Shown here one piece after another: positions 30,157-42,047 of a stretch of DNA of 64,000 nucleotides; positions within the stretch are counted from its first letter, which is position 1; each line of letters begins with the position of its first letter. The DNA comes from Rhodotorula mucilaginosa (Eukaryota; Basidiomycota; Microbotryomycetes; Sporidiobolales; Sporidiobolaceae): the NCBI GenBank assembly GCA_034406715.1, contig CP137878.1:186001-250000 (forward strand), given 5' to 3'. The notes below the pieces were generated by a model. The model saw only the letters and a list, made by a program, of their open reading frames with translations. It searched no databases and was not told where the DNA came from. The translations under genes and the position numbers were made by a program.

Positions 30157-30402
30157 AAGGGAAGGGCAGGGCGGGACTGGCGTAGAGAGGGCAGAGGAGC
30201 AGGACATGTTTGCGGGATTTGACTTTGCCGCATTTGCACAGCTCCTTGTCGGGGCCAAAATGGGTGCAATAGGCAAGAAGGTTGCATACGCCGGTGTGTA
30301 GCTGGGAAAGCAAGGTCAATTGCTGATGGGTGAGCTGGGCATGGCAAAGAGAGAAGGAAACGTTGTCCCAGCTATCCCAATCAACGGCCATTGCTGTGTC
30401 AA
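30010..30402 (-). mobile_element. Decayed LINE ORF2 C-terminus, minus strand
   Basis: The minus-strand translation gives LTLLSQLHTGVCNLLAY, GPDKELCKCGKVKSRKHVLL and CPLY, clearly homologous to the zinc-motif end of the intact LINEs. Against them, nearly all visible changes in the best-aligned 60 bp (30,285-30,345) are CG to TG or CA. The first 147 bp are also present in the left duplication copy at 28,518-28,664. Confidence 0.8.
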
Positions 30403-30439
30403 CTCTAATGTGGTCAAAGGCGATCCTGTGTGAAGTGCT

Positions 30440-30662
30440 CTGCCTCAGCTTTTGCTTCCTTTGTTTACCTCTCTTGCGCCCTCAGAGGATCCGCCATGCT
30501 GAGTCCTGCTCATCTCATTTTTGTCTGTCCCTCTCTTCCTTCTTTCCCTCGACTATACCCACTCTATCCCCAGTCTGCTGTCCACTTCCTTTTACTTGTG
30601 ATCTGAGTACTTTCGTCTACATTGGCTTCCTTTCCTCTAGCTCAATATGACTTGAAACAAGC
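30440..30662 (+). mobile_element. Solo LINE 3' UTR and tail
   Basis: Pyrimidine-rich stretch ending in CTACATTGGCTTCC and CTAGCTCAATATGACTTGAA, matching the LINE 3' terminus; no coding part and no clear TATC tail. Confidence 0.6.
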
Positions 30663-31833
30663 TCCTACATTGACATTTACCGTGCTGTGGTTCTCAGTGG
30701 TTGTCTGTGAGTCCAGGTACTGGTACATGCAGCTGCTGACTGACTGTCCCAAGCAGTGGGCCGGGACAGTTGGCCCATGAGCGTAAAGTTGGCACGGTGA
30801 CTGGACCACTCAGGCTGAAGGTGGAACCTGGTCTGTTGGCCCATGACTGTAATCTGCTCCCTGAGTGTCTTATCTGTGCAGCAGGTATTGCACGAATGAC
30901 TGGGGAGAGTGCCGGGATTGCAAGCAGTAAGCCTGGAACTTTGGTGAGCGCACACAACTTATGTGCAGTCTGGATTCCCTTCCTCAGATGTGCAAATATC
31001 AAAGGAACTTCCCCTTGGCACACTGTCAGAAGCAAAGAGAAGATTGCCTGAGTTGTAGGCATGCTATGCACAGTCAAACCTGCAACACAAAAGACATTCT
31101 GCATACGGATGCGTGAGAAACTGCAGAGGGCACTCGTCTCAAGCGAAGGCAAGACGAGGCTACTCTGCTGACAGGGAGATGAGTAGAGAAACACTCAACA
31201 ATAAGACTGAGTTGCATGTAGATTGCGAGACATGAGCGTAGTCACCTTGCTTTGTGAAGGTACCAAGAGGCAAGGCATGGCTACCAGGAAAGGAAGGACG
31301 GTACAAGTTGTTCTGCCCGTCTCTTGACACACTCACAGCCTGTGAAGCCCTTCATTCTACTGTATTGCACTAGCTCTCCAAGAGACCGCTCGGACCGGGT
31401 CAGCTCTGCTGTGAACGTGCACGGTGCAGAGCAAGACCCGTCAACCAGATCTCATCATCTACAAAGCATTGGAGTGCGTCACGCGAAAGCAGGGCCCTGG
31501 AGAAATAATGTCTCCTTCTCCCGTCCGACAACATCCGTGATACATTCTCCAACTTGTCCTGTGTGCGGTGCAAGCTGGCACCAAATCAAATTTTTGCAGC
31601 TTTGAGGTTTCCGTTGGGATCACTTCTTTGGTTGTTTCGCTCGCAGACAAAGCCAAGGGAGCGTTTTGATCAATAAAGCGGACGCCTCGGACCAAGTGAC
31701 CGACTTGAAAACGCTTGTTCATTTGAAGCGAGGTTTGTCACATGAAAGCTCCCCGGCCTCGAGTTGGCGCGGAAGCGCCGTCGATCGCCCGCTCCGGGAA
31801 GGGATCGGCAGCTGTCCTTGTCCGTCACCCAGC
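30663..31833. other. Gene-free border between repeat nest and gene-dense DNA
   Basis: Lower-GC, CpG-poor DNA. No protein family, RNA gene or repeat shared with the window was recognised. The last 150 bp probably holds the promoter of the following gene. Confidence 0.5.
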
Positions 31834-32803
31834 ATGGCGCGCCGGTTCCGCTGGCCTGCGGTGACCGTAGGCGCTGTCGCTGCGGCGCTGCTTCTCGCGT
31901 ACTTTGTCACGCGACCGATTCGGTCGACACTGATTGTCGTGACACCTGTGAGTACCGAAGACCTCCTCCCCCTCAGTACCGAGCTGACCGACCACACGCA
32001 AATAGACACATGACACGCTCGGCCGCTACGCACACGTCATGAACCTCGCGCACGGACTCGCCAAATCTGGCGTGGGCCGTCAGTTGCTCTGGGTCGTCGT
32101 CGAGGATGCCGCCAACGTCGACTCTGCGATCGACGACCTCCTAGCGACCAGCGGCGTGAGGTACCGCTACCTCGCAGCCGAATCGCAAGCCGTCTCTGTG
32201 CACCGCGGGCTCATGCAGCGAAATCGCGCGCTCGACTGGATCATTGAAGAGGGCGTCGAGGGCACGGTGTACTTCGCCGACGACGACAACGCCTATCGCC
32301 CAAGCCTCTGGCGCCGTCTGCAAGCACTCCCAAAGGGCGCCTTTACGGTCCTTCCCGTCGGAAACATGGGTTACTTTGGCTGGGAAGGGCCGGTCTTCGG
32401 CGACGTGAAGGATGGGAGAGCGGCGATCGAACAATGGAGCTGCGACTTTTGCCCGCGCCGATGGAATGTCGACATGAGCGGTTTCGCGTTCAGCACGACT
32501 TTGCTCGCGACGCAGCCAAGCCCACGCTTCGAGGAATCATCGAAAACAGGCTTCCTCGAGACCGACTTCCTGGCGCAAATAGAGAATGCCGGAATCGCAT
32601 CCTTGGTCGTCTTCCCGGAGTTGGCAGACTCGATACATGTATGGCACAACTACGGCGTCCCGTTCCACGGCGCAGCGTTCTACGATGCGACCTGGACCAC
32701 CGGCGGGACCGTCGGTAGACGCATGGTCAACGCATCCGACATTGTGCTCGGATTCGCATGGGCGGACTCTGATCTGCCGCTCGCTGTAGAGGCTGGGCAC
32801 TAG
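31834..32803 (+). CDS. GT43 family glycosyltransferase (glucuronyltransferase-like), type II membrane protein, 303 aa
   Basis: Predicted Golgi enzyme that transfers a sugar, glucuronic acid in the animal members, to a glycan. Exon 1 is 31,834-31,947; a 58-nt intron (GTGAGT..ATAG, 31,948-32,005) follows; exon 2 is 32,006-32,803. The join restores the family opening TLIVVTPTHDTLGRYAHVMN. A signal anchor (about residues 9-25, VTVGAVAAALLLAYFV) gives a short cytosolic tail. Family motifs are VVVEDA, the metal/nucleotide-binding FADDDNAY, the WNVDMSGFAF stretch, FLETDFL near the acceptor-binding region and a VWHNYG end. The length fits GT43 (about 250-330 aa). It converges on ALG6 with 31 bp between stops. 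The donor sugar cannot be read from sequence; glucuronic acid or xylose are both possible. Confidence 0.88.
31948..32005 (+). other. Intron of the GT43 gene
   Basis: 58-nt intron with GTGAGT donor and AAATAG acceptor; it falls between codons, in the middle of the VTPT motif. The downstream frame without it would lack a start and the membrane anchor. Confidence 0.85.
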
Positions 32804-32834
32804 AGGTTCGTCGGGGAAACTGTATTATTACGCA

Positions 32835-35449
32835 TCATTTGCCATCTCCGGCCGTATCCCGCTCGCTCCAGATCCCGAGCATCGCCCACGATTCCTGCAA
32901 GAGTCGCTTCCACGACCACAGGTACGCAAGACCGAAGACGCCGGCAGCGACGGTCTGGTTGAGCACAACAAACAGATCGGGCAGATGCCGGGGCGGACGC
33001 GCCACCGCCTCGAGCCCGTGAAGGCAGGCGAAGGCGACATATGCAGCCTGCGGCAAGGACGAGTCAGATCAGAGGGACAGCTCTATTGCGCTTCATGTCG
33101 CGCTACGCACCAGGCTCAGGCCCTTCAGCGTGCGCCCTCGCAAACGCCACGGGTTGTAACCGATCGCGCCGTTCCATGCGGCGAGTAGGGCGAAGTACTG
33201 TATCGCCAGACCGTCCCGCCGTAGCAGCGGCCACAGGCTGTCAGAAGCTAGCGTCAGCTCTTGTACACAAGCTTGTTTAGACACCCTGCGTCAGGCCGCG
33301 GCGCACCTAAACGCGGCGGTGTTGTTCACAAGCACTGCCCATCCCCACTCGCGCCGCCCTTCGCCCGCTTCACGACAGCACCCGAGTAGAGTGAGCGGCA
33401 TGAGAGCGAGCAGGATACTCTTCTCGTGAACCTGAAACGAGAACAGGAAAAAGGCCATTGCCGACGAGAAAAGCGAAAGCGGAAGAAGGGATAAAGCCGG
33501 GCTCCGACGTGTCAATGGCGGCGCGGATGCGGCGCGCGCGGGTTTTCGAGCTCCGGGGTGACGGCCGAGCCAGTAGCCCATGCAGACAAAGAGGACCACC
33601 AACGGCGCGACCGCTGACGAGGTCAGGAGCAGAGCGAGCCTGGCCAAGGTCCCTTCGCTGAAAATCGTCCGGAGTTTGATGACCACGTTGACGGTGCACC
33701 AGAAGTTGGCGACCTTGTCTTCGAAGATTCCTCGGGCGAAGGGAAAGACGCGATGCGCGACCTGCAATATAGTATCCGGCGTCGACAAGAACGGGGAGAG
33801 AATGGCAAGGGCGGTTGCGATCACGGCGAAGCCGAGATTGACGAAGAGCGTCAGGCTGCGAGCGGACGGATCAGCTCGAAAGCCAAACGAGACCGCAGTG
33901 AAGTACAAGACACACCCTTGGCCTCGCCCAAGCCAGAAACATTTGCCGAGGAGATATGCGAAGCTGCAAGCCATGAACAGCAACGAATGAAAAAGGGAAA
34001 ACAGTCAGCCCCCTCCGGGACGAGTCTACCACGGGAACACGATTGACTCACACGGCAGGAGCGTAGTACAGCGCCATTTGCTTGAAGAAAAGGGCGCAGA
34101 CGAAGAGCACGGCGCCGATCACGTCTCGACCGTCTTCGAAGCAGTTGACCGCCCACAGTGTGAGGCCGAGCATGATCGAGTTGTACCTGAAAATCCGAAG
34201 GAAAGTTGTCGAAGTCCTACTCAGCACTCATCGACGGATGAAGCCCGCATAATCTCGATACGCACTGGAAGTGGCCGTTATCGATGAGCAACAGCGCAGG
34301 CTGCAAGCCGATTGTGAGGACGGCGGCAAGCTGCGCGGCACGAGCTCAGCCTTACTCTCATCTCCAAGACAGATTTCTCATGCGAAAGCTGCGAGGTCTT
34401 ACCATGCGCCGCTCGATCCTGACCCTGTAGCGACCGTAGCCACTGCGGTCGTCGCCAGCCTGTGCACGACAGTTCCGTGTGCAGTATCGCACAACTGCCG
34501 ACAGATACACCATCGCATCGCCGACAACGACACTTGCCCGCATCCACAGCTTCAAGCTGCCTTCGATTTCGAGCGCCGACATGTACTCGTCCCACGCTCG
34601 GAGCGCAGTGACGGAGGAAGTCGCGGGAGGTCGGAGAGTGACGAATCGGGCCGTGCTGCGCGAGAGGCGGGCGCAAAATCCGAGGAAGAGCGAGTGGTAC
34701 GCGGTGAGAGGAGGGTAGTCGAGACCCCAGTACGAGAGGTCGTAGAAGTACCATTGCCGCGGATCGAGACGCGTCGTAGGAGACGGAGGGAGGTGTAGAA
34801 AGGTCGAGCCGTTCAGCCACGATGATGTAAGGGCAATCCAGTGGCGCTGCGCTTCGAGATCCCCTCGCATTGGCGAGGCAAGACGGCCTGTCAATTCCGA
34901 CCAAGGTGGGTCAGACACCTGGCATTCCTTTCGACAGGGAAAGAGCGCTGGGCAAAGCTTACCCGAGTACCCGCCCAATCCGACACACCACTTGACCAAG
35001 ACAATGCCGAGTAGCGTCAAGACCAGCGCGTATGGCCGCAAGGCCTCGGATTTCTGGAGAAACCGGGCACCCCGACGGAAGGCTGAATCGGAAGTCCTCG
35101 ACCGTTCAGACTTTTGCCGAGCGTCGTGATCTTCGGACCGTCCGTGCGCATGCGTCGAGCTCACCGGGCTCGAGCTGTATCGGCTCGAAACAGTCCCCGA
35201 GGAAGCCAAGCTGGTGCCGGATTCGCTGGCCGGGCCGCGGAGGTGCGCGTTCTGCAGACCATGGCGAGAGTCCTGCGTCTGCTGAGACCGGACGCTACGT
35301 GCAGACGGCGCACGTGCGTCTGCGCGGGCCCGGAGTAGAGACTCGGAGATGGCGTCCCAGGACGTGTAGCCGCTTGCCGCGAGAGAGTGCGACCGGTCCG
35401 GGCGAGCGGCAGTTGTCCGGCCGTGCGGGAACACCTGCGAGTAGTCCAT
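32835..35449 (-). CDS. ALG6: Dolichyl-P-Glc:Man9GlcNAc2-PP-dolichol alpha-1,3-glucosyltransferase, 722 aa
   Basis: ER multi-pass enzyme adding the first glucose to the lipid-linked oligosaccharide for N-glycosylation. Seven exons join in frame: 35,449-34,963; 34,887-34,403; 34,330-34,266; 34,186-34,052; 33,963-33,307; 33,237-33,111; 33,047-32,835. Introns have GT..AG ends. Family motifs are LGGYSG, GDLEAQRHW, WGLDYPPLTAYHS (ALG6 rather than ALG8), LLLIDNGHFQYNS, FKQMALYYAPAVF, VFPFARGIFEDKVANFWC and FSFQVHEKSILL. Yeast Alg6 is about 544 aa; the surplus is a Ser/Arg-rich N-terminus of about 130 residues. The start is chosen at MDYSQVFPHG; an upstream in-frame ATG at 35,638 would add 63 residues. 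Confidence 0.9.
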
Positions 35450-35799
35450 GCCGCTGCCGATGAAGCGAGAGCTGGCGTGCGTCACTCTATCCGGCGCGCC
35501 CGCTTTAGTGTGCCGTCGCGAGAGAAACAAGTCTTCGGGCGAAGTGGGGGAGGGCGGCGCCGACTGCCGACAGCAGCCAACAACGGCGCACTCTAGGCCG
35601 ACACGCGTCTTCGATGGCAAAGAGAACGTGCCATGCAACCAAAGTGCCAGGCGGAAAAACTACATAGGTTATATCGAGACATCAGAGAGAAATTCGAAAG
35701 GGGACATTCAAGAAACAACTCAGGCGCAATCAGGCGTAGAATCTGTCAAAAGAACCTTTTGGTCAATTCATTGCGCAGGTTAGAGCGACGGAGCGATTT

Positions 35800-38700
35800 C
35801 TATACGCACTTGCGGTTGATCAGATGCAGCAACAGGTTGAGGTTGCAGCGGGCGAAATCTCCGAGCGTTACTGTCTGCCGACCGACCTGCGGAGGGGACC
35901 ATTTACGCAGTAAGTCGTACACCCTCGTTGCAGCAGATAGGCTGACCTTCGACTCACGAACTGTGCTTCCAGTATGTCCTCGAGGCGGAGCTTGATCGGA
36001 GTCTTCGCCAGCCCACCATGTGCAAGGGCGACTTCGAAAACGCCGACGTCGTCAGAGCTGATTGTGACGGTCACTTTGTCGAACTGTTTTGGCGAAAAGT
36101 CGTCGATCGACAAGAGAATCCCTCTGTCGTAAAGCGTCTGGGCGCTGTACTTGTACGAGCCGAAACGATACGATTTCCCTTCTCGCTCGAGCTGCCTCTC
36201 GTGCGAGCCCTGCATCGACCACGGAAGCACGAGGCGACGTTTGCTGGGCAACGATGCAGATAAGTGTCAGTACTCGGAGTCCTAAAAGGCGGCCAGTCGG
36301 ACCTCTCTTTCGCTCGGGCACACCTTTTTTTCTGCAGGCCAGCCATGGACTGATCGATGTAGACGTGATAGGAACGGATCTGCTCCGTGTAGTACTGCTT
36401 CTTCTCTCGCAAGCCAACGAGCGTCGCATGCATGGTCGCGATCTCGTTCTGGCGGCGAATCCTCTTCTGGTCTGTGTGCGTGCTCATCAGGACGCTCAGC
36501 TTCATCAGGCCAAACGTACTGGCGGGCGCCGACAGACTCACGCTTGCTGCGCATGTCGTGCGCGATACCGTTAAGAATGCTCTGGTACTTGTCGTCTTTC
36601 CTGACGAGCCCGAGTTGTCGCAGGTGCAGAATGTCGCCCAAGGTCGCCATCTTGAGCTGGTGGAAGCTCATGCTGCGGAAAGCGTTGGCGTTCAGGTTCC
36701 GCGTGAGAGTGTGACCGCCCGCGAGAGAACGTCACGCACCCAAAGATGTCGTTCGCGTCCTCCCCGACGGGGCGGCTCGACGGAAGTCGCAATTTAGACC
36801 CGGCTTGGCTCATCATGAGATCGACCACTCTCGCCCACTCGTCTTCGTCCTCCTCGGTGACACTCCGAGCAAGGGCAGACTCGAGATCGGCGCCGTCGTG
36901 CACCTTGAGTATCGCGAGCACTCTCTGCTTTGTTTGCTGCAAGAGCCGCTTCGAAGTCGTTTCTGTTGATTAGGACGAAGGCATCAACAGGCAATTCTGA
37001 GAAAATGCAAGCCAGACGAGTGTGGCCTACCTTCTTCGGAGAGGCTCGAGCCCGTGACGAGAGCGAGCGTGACTTCGTCGTCCTGCGAGCTCACGGCCTC
37101 GGCATTGCTGCCGCTCGAGGGGACGCTGCCGAGTTCACTGATGATCTCGCGAACCGGATCCGCAGGGAGCGGAGCCTGCAGACGCATCAATTTAGCGGCT
37201 GCGCTGAACGCGAGAAGCAAGCGCAATCTGCAAACTCACGACGAGGTGAAGTTGGTCCACCAGTACGCAATGCAGGGCGTAGATGTCGTTCGGCGAGATG
37301 TAGATCACAGGGACGCGACCGCTGGCAGCTTCCTGGAACGGGTCGGCGCCGAAATAGGTTTCTGCGTCTCCAACTTGCATGGCTGTATCCAAAAAGCCGG
37401 CGGCGTCAGCGTGGTCCCGTTCACGGTCGGAATCTCACAGGAATAGCTCACCCTGCTGAATCCACGCCAGGTACGATTCGGAACTTGTGCGGATGAAGTC
37501 GTTCATAGGCGCGAGATGAGGCTGATCTGAACCGAACAGGCGTCCAACGGCGATCTGGTTCAGCAACTTGCAGACTTGGCTCAAATTCTGACGCTGCACG
37601 GGCGGGACGACGCCGTCGACAAGACCGAAGTTCTCCGGAGCGCTGTAAACGTGCGGGTGAGTCAGCGAGCGGCCGAACCGAGTCGATCTCACTCGCAGAA
37701 CTCACAGAATTGCCGGCTGCAGGAATCGGTAGTAAATGAGGTGACCGACCACGCGGAGGCATTCATGTTCGCCTTCCGTGGCGTAACGTTGGCGAAGAAT
37801 GTTGAAGACTTCCCGCGCGAAGTACCGGACACCGTAGGGTAGAGGGATTGGAGACTCAAGAAGCCCTCGCAGGAAGGAGCTGGTCGCCTTCCGCAAGGAG
37901 ATCAGATCTGTTGCAGAAAAGGCATATTCAGCGACCCGTGGTATTCTGTGAACGGTATCAGGCGCCTCACGCTGTATAAAGACAGTATTCGTGCCGGGGT
38001 CGGCGAGAGCGTGTGCGAAATCGACCGCGTCTGGCCGCTTCGAGGGAAAACCTGTTCGCGTTTCTTCCGCCGCTGTCTGCTGACGGTAAATCTGCGAGAG
38101 GGAACGCTTCGTTAGTACCTGCGGAGCAAAATCAGGCTCACGGGGGTTTGCGTGCCTCGATCGGATCCGCGGTCAAGTCGATGTCCTGACGGCTCGCCAC
38201 TGCCTTGACCGGACCGGCGAGACCCTTGTCCAGAAAGTCGCGGAATATCGGACTGCGTCCATAGTGTGCGAGGAGATGCATGAAGGTGAAAGTGCCTCTT
38301 GCGAAGCCTGCGAGGCTTTGTTGCTGGTCTTGCAGTTCCTCCCGCACGCATTCCTGTGACCAGAGAAATCAGCCCCTGGGACCGGGATGACCGAAACACA
38401 GGATAGAGCAGACAAACCACGAGGAGGAGGAGCCAGAGATACTCCTCTCGGCTTCCTTGCGCGAAGCCGAAGATGACGAACGCGGTGGCTTCGAGCTGCT
38501 TCTGCGTCTTCTCCCGCAGCGACAGCCGCGGCAGCACCGCGAACAGGCGAGCGAGGTACCTCGGCTGCGTCTGAAGATGCCAGAATAGCCGCTGGTAGAG
38601 TTCGAGCTTGCGTCGCGTGTGGTGATCGAGCGTGCCTCCGGCGAACGGGTTGTCGCGAGACGCGCCCGGGCTGGCACTCCTCTTGCCAAGGGCGGCACCG

Positions 38701-41526
38701 GACCGCGACCGTTGCGCGCGGGCAACCTCGTGCGTGATTTTGTTCTTGACGAGGAGGGCGATCTTGATGTCGAGGTCCTTGACATCTTCTTCGAGGTCGT
38801 GAAGCTCTCGGATATAGCCGATGATCTCCTTCCGGAGGGACTCGATCTGCAGTTCGACTTGATAGTCGCGGTGGGAATCGTCGAGCAGATGCATGTAGCC
38901 TCGGATCGTATCGACCGAGACGTTGTTTCCGACGAGGAGCTCGCGGTAGCGGCGCCGTTGCCGCTGCGACCTGATGACGGCTTGGAGACGGCCGAGTGTG
39001 CCGGATCGGTTCTGGAGGTCTCTCGCGAGCCGGGCCTGCGCTTGCCGCGCGAGGGTACCTCGGAGAAGACTTTGGAGATGGACGACGGAAGAACCCTCGG
39101 ACCGGTTTCGTTCCTGCCAGTCCTTGAAGAGCGCGCGCCGTAGGTGGGCGCGCAAGCACGCCTGGATGCCGACGACGTCCGGTTCCACGAAATCGAGGGC
39201 TTGGCGTTGCGACTGCACTCGGCGGCGTGCCAAAGCTGCTCGGGCGATGGACTGTAAACCGCCGACCGACCGCACGGTGTCCATCTTGCGCAAGTGCTGA
39301 GTGCGAGACCGATGGATTTGCCGGCCGAGAACACCTCGCAAGTGTGCCTGCAAAGCACCCACTCCGGACGACGTCGCCCATAGCGACTTGCTGGTCGACT
39401 TCCAGCGCTCCTGCAGGAGGTACCCTCTGCATCGAGCCTGCAGGGCAATGATCGGCTGGTGAGCGCCCTCAAGATTCGTGACGTCGACAGCGAGCCTGCG
39501 CCGAGCAAGATGGCCGCGGAGGAGAGCTTGACAGCCTATCAGGCTCGGCAACACTCGGTCGAGGGTTTCGAAGCGGTCGTAGACTTGTTTCCGGGCGAGC
39601 GCACCACGCACCCGGGCTTGAAAGCCGGTCAGGGCGACGCCGGCCTCTTTAATGACGGCCCGTCGCTGAGCAGCCTCATGTTCAGCCTTTGCGATTGCGA
39701 GCCGGTGGGCCTCTTCGGCGACACGTTGCAGACGCGCTTCTTCGAGTTGACGCTCGCGCTCGGCTTCCGCTGCAGCCTGTTGCCGCCGCTGCCGAGCTTC
39801 CTCGCGAGTCGCGGTCCGAGACAGCGCACCGCGCGCAGAGGCTTGGAGAAAAACGACGGCACGGTCTCGACTTTGGACTTGTTCGGCTGCGCGGAGTCTC
39901 GACGCATCGGATTCGAGGTTGCCTTCGTGCCGGTCGAGCGCCTTGCCGATTCCGCGGAAATTGGGCATGCGGATCCCGGCGTCGTCCAGTCCCTTTTGTG
40001 CCGCGCCGACCTCGGCGTCTAGTCGAAAGAGATGTCAACTTCTGGATAAAGGAGATGCGAACGCGGAATGACTCGCGCGTACCGGTGAAGTCGATCTGGC
40101 CCACGAGATCGTTCATCTCCCCGGTGAGACCTCGTCGCGCGAGCAAGTGTGACAGGGCATGGATACAGTAGATGACTTTCGGGATGTTCTTGCCGTCGTA
40201 CAGGTCGACCGTCTCGAAGCGAAAGATCTGGAGCGGAGCAAGATTAGGAACGGTCAACCTCGGTAAGGGGGGGAATCGATGCAGAGCTCATGCGGCGGAG
40301 ACTTACCTCCGGCAGCTTGACTTCGTTCAAGAGCTCGAAGAAGATGTTGATGTTTGCCGTGTGGCGGAAGTGACGCACCGGGTCCTGCAGGCGTTCGGTT
40401 TTGAGAGGGTTTTGTCAAACGTGCGAGGGGAACATGCCTGAGAAAGACTCACGTTATAGATGGGTCCTTGGCAAGAGGGCCCCCCGAGACTCCGTGCGAG
40501 ATGAGCCAGAGCGTAGCCGTTTCTCAAGGCGTTCTCAAAGTCCGAGATGGACTCGTCCCAAAGGGGGATGGTGGGATCGGCGCGGGTGGTGATGTGGGTT
40601 TCAATCCAGGTACGCGCTCTAGATCATCAGGATTAGAGTGGGTCAGTAAAGGGAAGGAGCCTCTCGTTGCGAAGAATCACGCACTCGGCCAAGTGGCAGA
40701 GATATTCGTATGCGACCAGATCTTTGCGTTGACGGTCGATTGCCTTGATGGCTTGACTCGGAAGAAGCATTGTGCGACTCCGTGGGGGAGCTCTGCCTAT
40801 AGGCGGTTTCTCGTTCGAAGCGACGCCTCCGTGAGACGACTGAAAGACTGCAGAGGGCGCGAACGGTGATGCCGTTTCTGCGGGACGCGAGAGGCGTGCG
40901 CGCCCGGGGAGACCTGTCATGTTTGCTCGTGCGGTATCAGCTACGCCTCCATCCAGACGCGCGCGTGCTTGACTGCCGACGTACCAGGTACATAACCGTC
41001 CGAAGCTCCGATATTGTCGGCGTCCGCACCGGCACCGTGTGCAGGATCATAATCGAGCTGCGGCAGCGTCATCGCGCGCCGGTGGCCTCGACGGCTGAAG
41101 GAAGCGGTCTCTGCGCTGCTGGCCTGCGGCGTGCTGACCGGTAGTCTGCCGACGTCGGAAGCGAAGAAGGATGAAGGCCGTTCTCGCCCAGACTGGGTAA
41201 ACGGGCTGTGCGAGCGACTGCTGCCAGCGTAGCTCGAACGCTCTTTCGTCGCAATGTCGCTGGCTACGCCGTGGCGGGATGTGCCATTCTGCGGCCCTTG
41301 TTCAGTGCGTGAGCGTTGCGACGGAGGCTTCACGATTGGAAGGACTTACGGGCGAGCCAGGGTTGCTGTATTGGTTCGAAGTGTCGCTCAGAGCACTCTG
41401 ATGTCTGGGCCTTGCCGCATCGAACCAGAGACCCCCGTCATTGCCTGCGCCTGCTGCGACCCGCCCTCTCGACGGTGAGGCAGGTGTTGCGGACCGAATC
41501 CCGGTTGCGCGGGCGTCGTCGTGCAT
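35800..41526 (-). CDS. IQGAP family protein (Rng2/Iqg1-like)
   Basis: Scaffold that links actin, calmodulin/myosin light chain and Rho-type GTPases; in yeasts it builds the cytokinetic ring. Domains in order: a Ser/Pro-rich N-terminus (41,526 to about 40,950), calponin-homology domain (about 40,770-40,080; KDLVAYEYLCHLAE, ARTWIETHI, NALRNGYALAHLA, IPKVIYCIHALSHLL), nine visible IQ-like repeats of the form LQAxxRGxLxR (about 39,850-38,930), a RasGAP-related domain (about 38,580-37,450; FVIFGFAQGSREEYL, YYRFLQPAIL, NFGLVDG) and RasGAP_C (about 36,670-35,800; RFGSYKYSAQTLYDRGIL). The last intron joins LEDILEAQF to VGRQTVTLGDF. It has many short introns; the exons before the CH domain are uncertain, including the start at MHDDARATG. 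Confidence 0.85.
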
Positions 41527-42047
41527 CGTCGCTCCCAAGCCGCGCGGCGTGTGCTCAGTGCTGAGGCAGCTGGCGGTCGCCGTGAGCGGCAGTTCGCACG
41601 GGATGGTCCGTCCTTGTGGTCGGCCGGCGTGTCTTCGCGACGGGTGCCTGGCGAGGTGCGTGCACAGTCGTCTTGCGCGCGCACTCTCCTTGTGCTCGGT
41701 ATGAGCGTGTGGTTCGCCGCGTTGATCGGATAGCACGAGCAGTCGCAAGGAGGCAGCGCAGCGTCCTCCGGGAGTCTGTTGAGTGACTTTCCACTCGGCC
41801 AGCCTCCGTCACGTGACCGACGGAGAGAGAGCCTTTGCGCTGCAGGCCTGAGGAAAGAGTGTACCTAAGCACGTTTCGTACGCCTACACTAGCACGCTCT
41901 CAGGTTTTGTAGAGTAGAAAGACCCTCGTCTCGCCGGCAGGAACGCAACTCCGGGTCCTTACAGTGGATCAACTGAATCGCAGAAACCGACTTTGCACAA
42001 CATCTCAAGCGTAACTATTCACAACGTTATGGGAAGTGGCTGCTCAC
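41527..42047. other. Intergenic, IQGAP upstream region
   Basis: About 520 bp with in-frame extension of the IQGAP first exon possible to 41,748; no other gene or RNA seen. Confidence 0.5.

Noticed and set aside
34271-34798. 175-codon plus-strand open frame
   Set aside because: It is antisense to ALG6 exons with conserved motifs and spans their introns.
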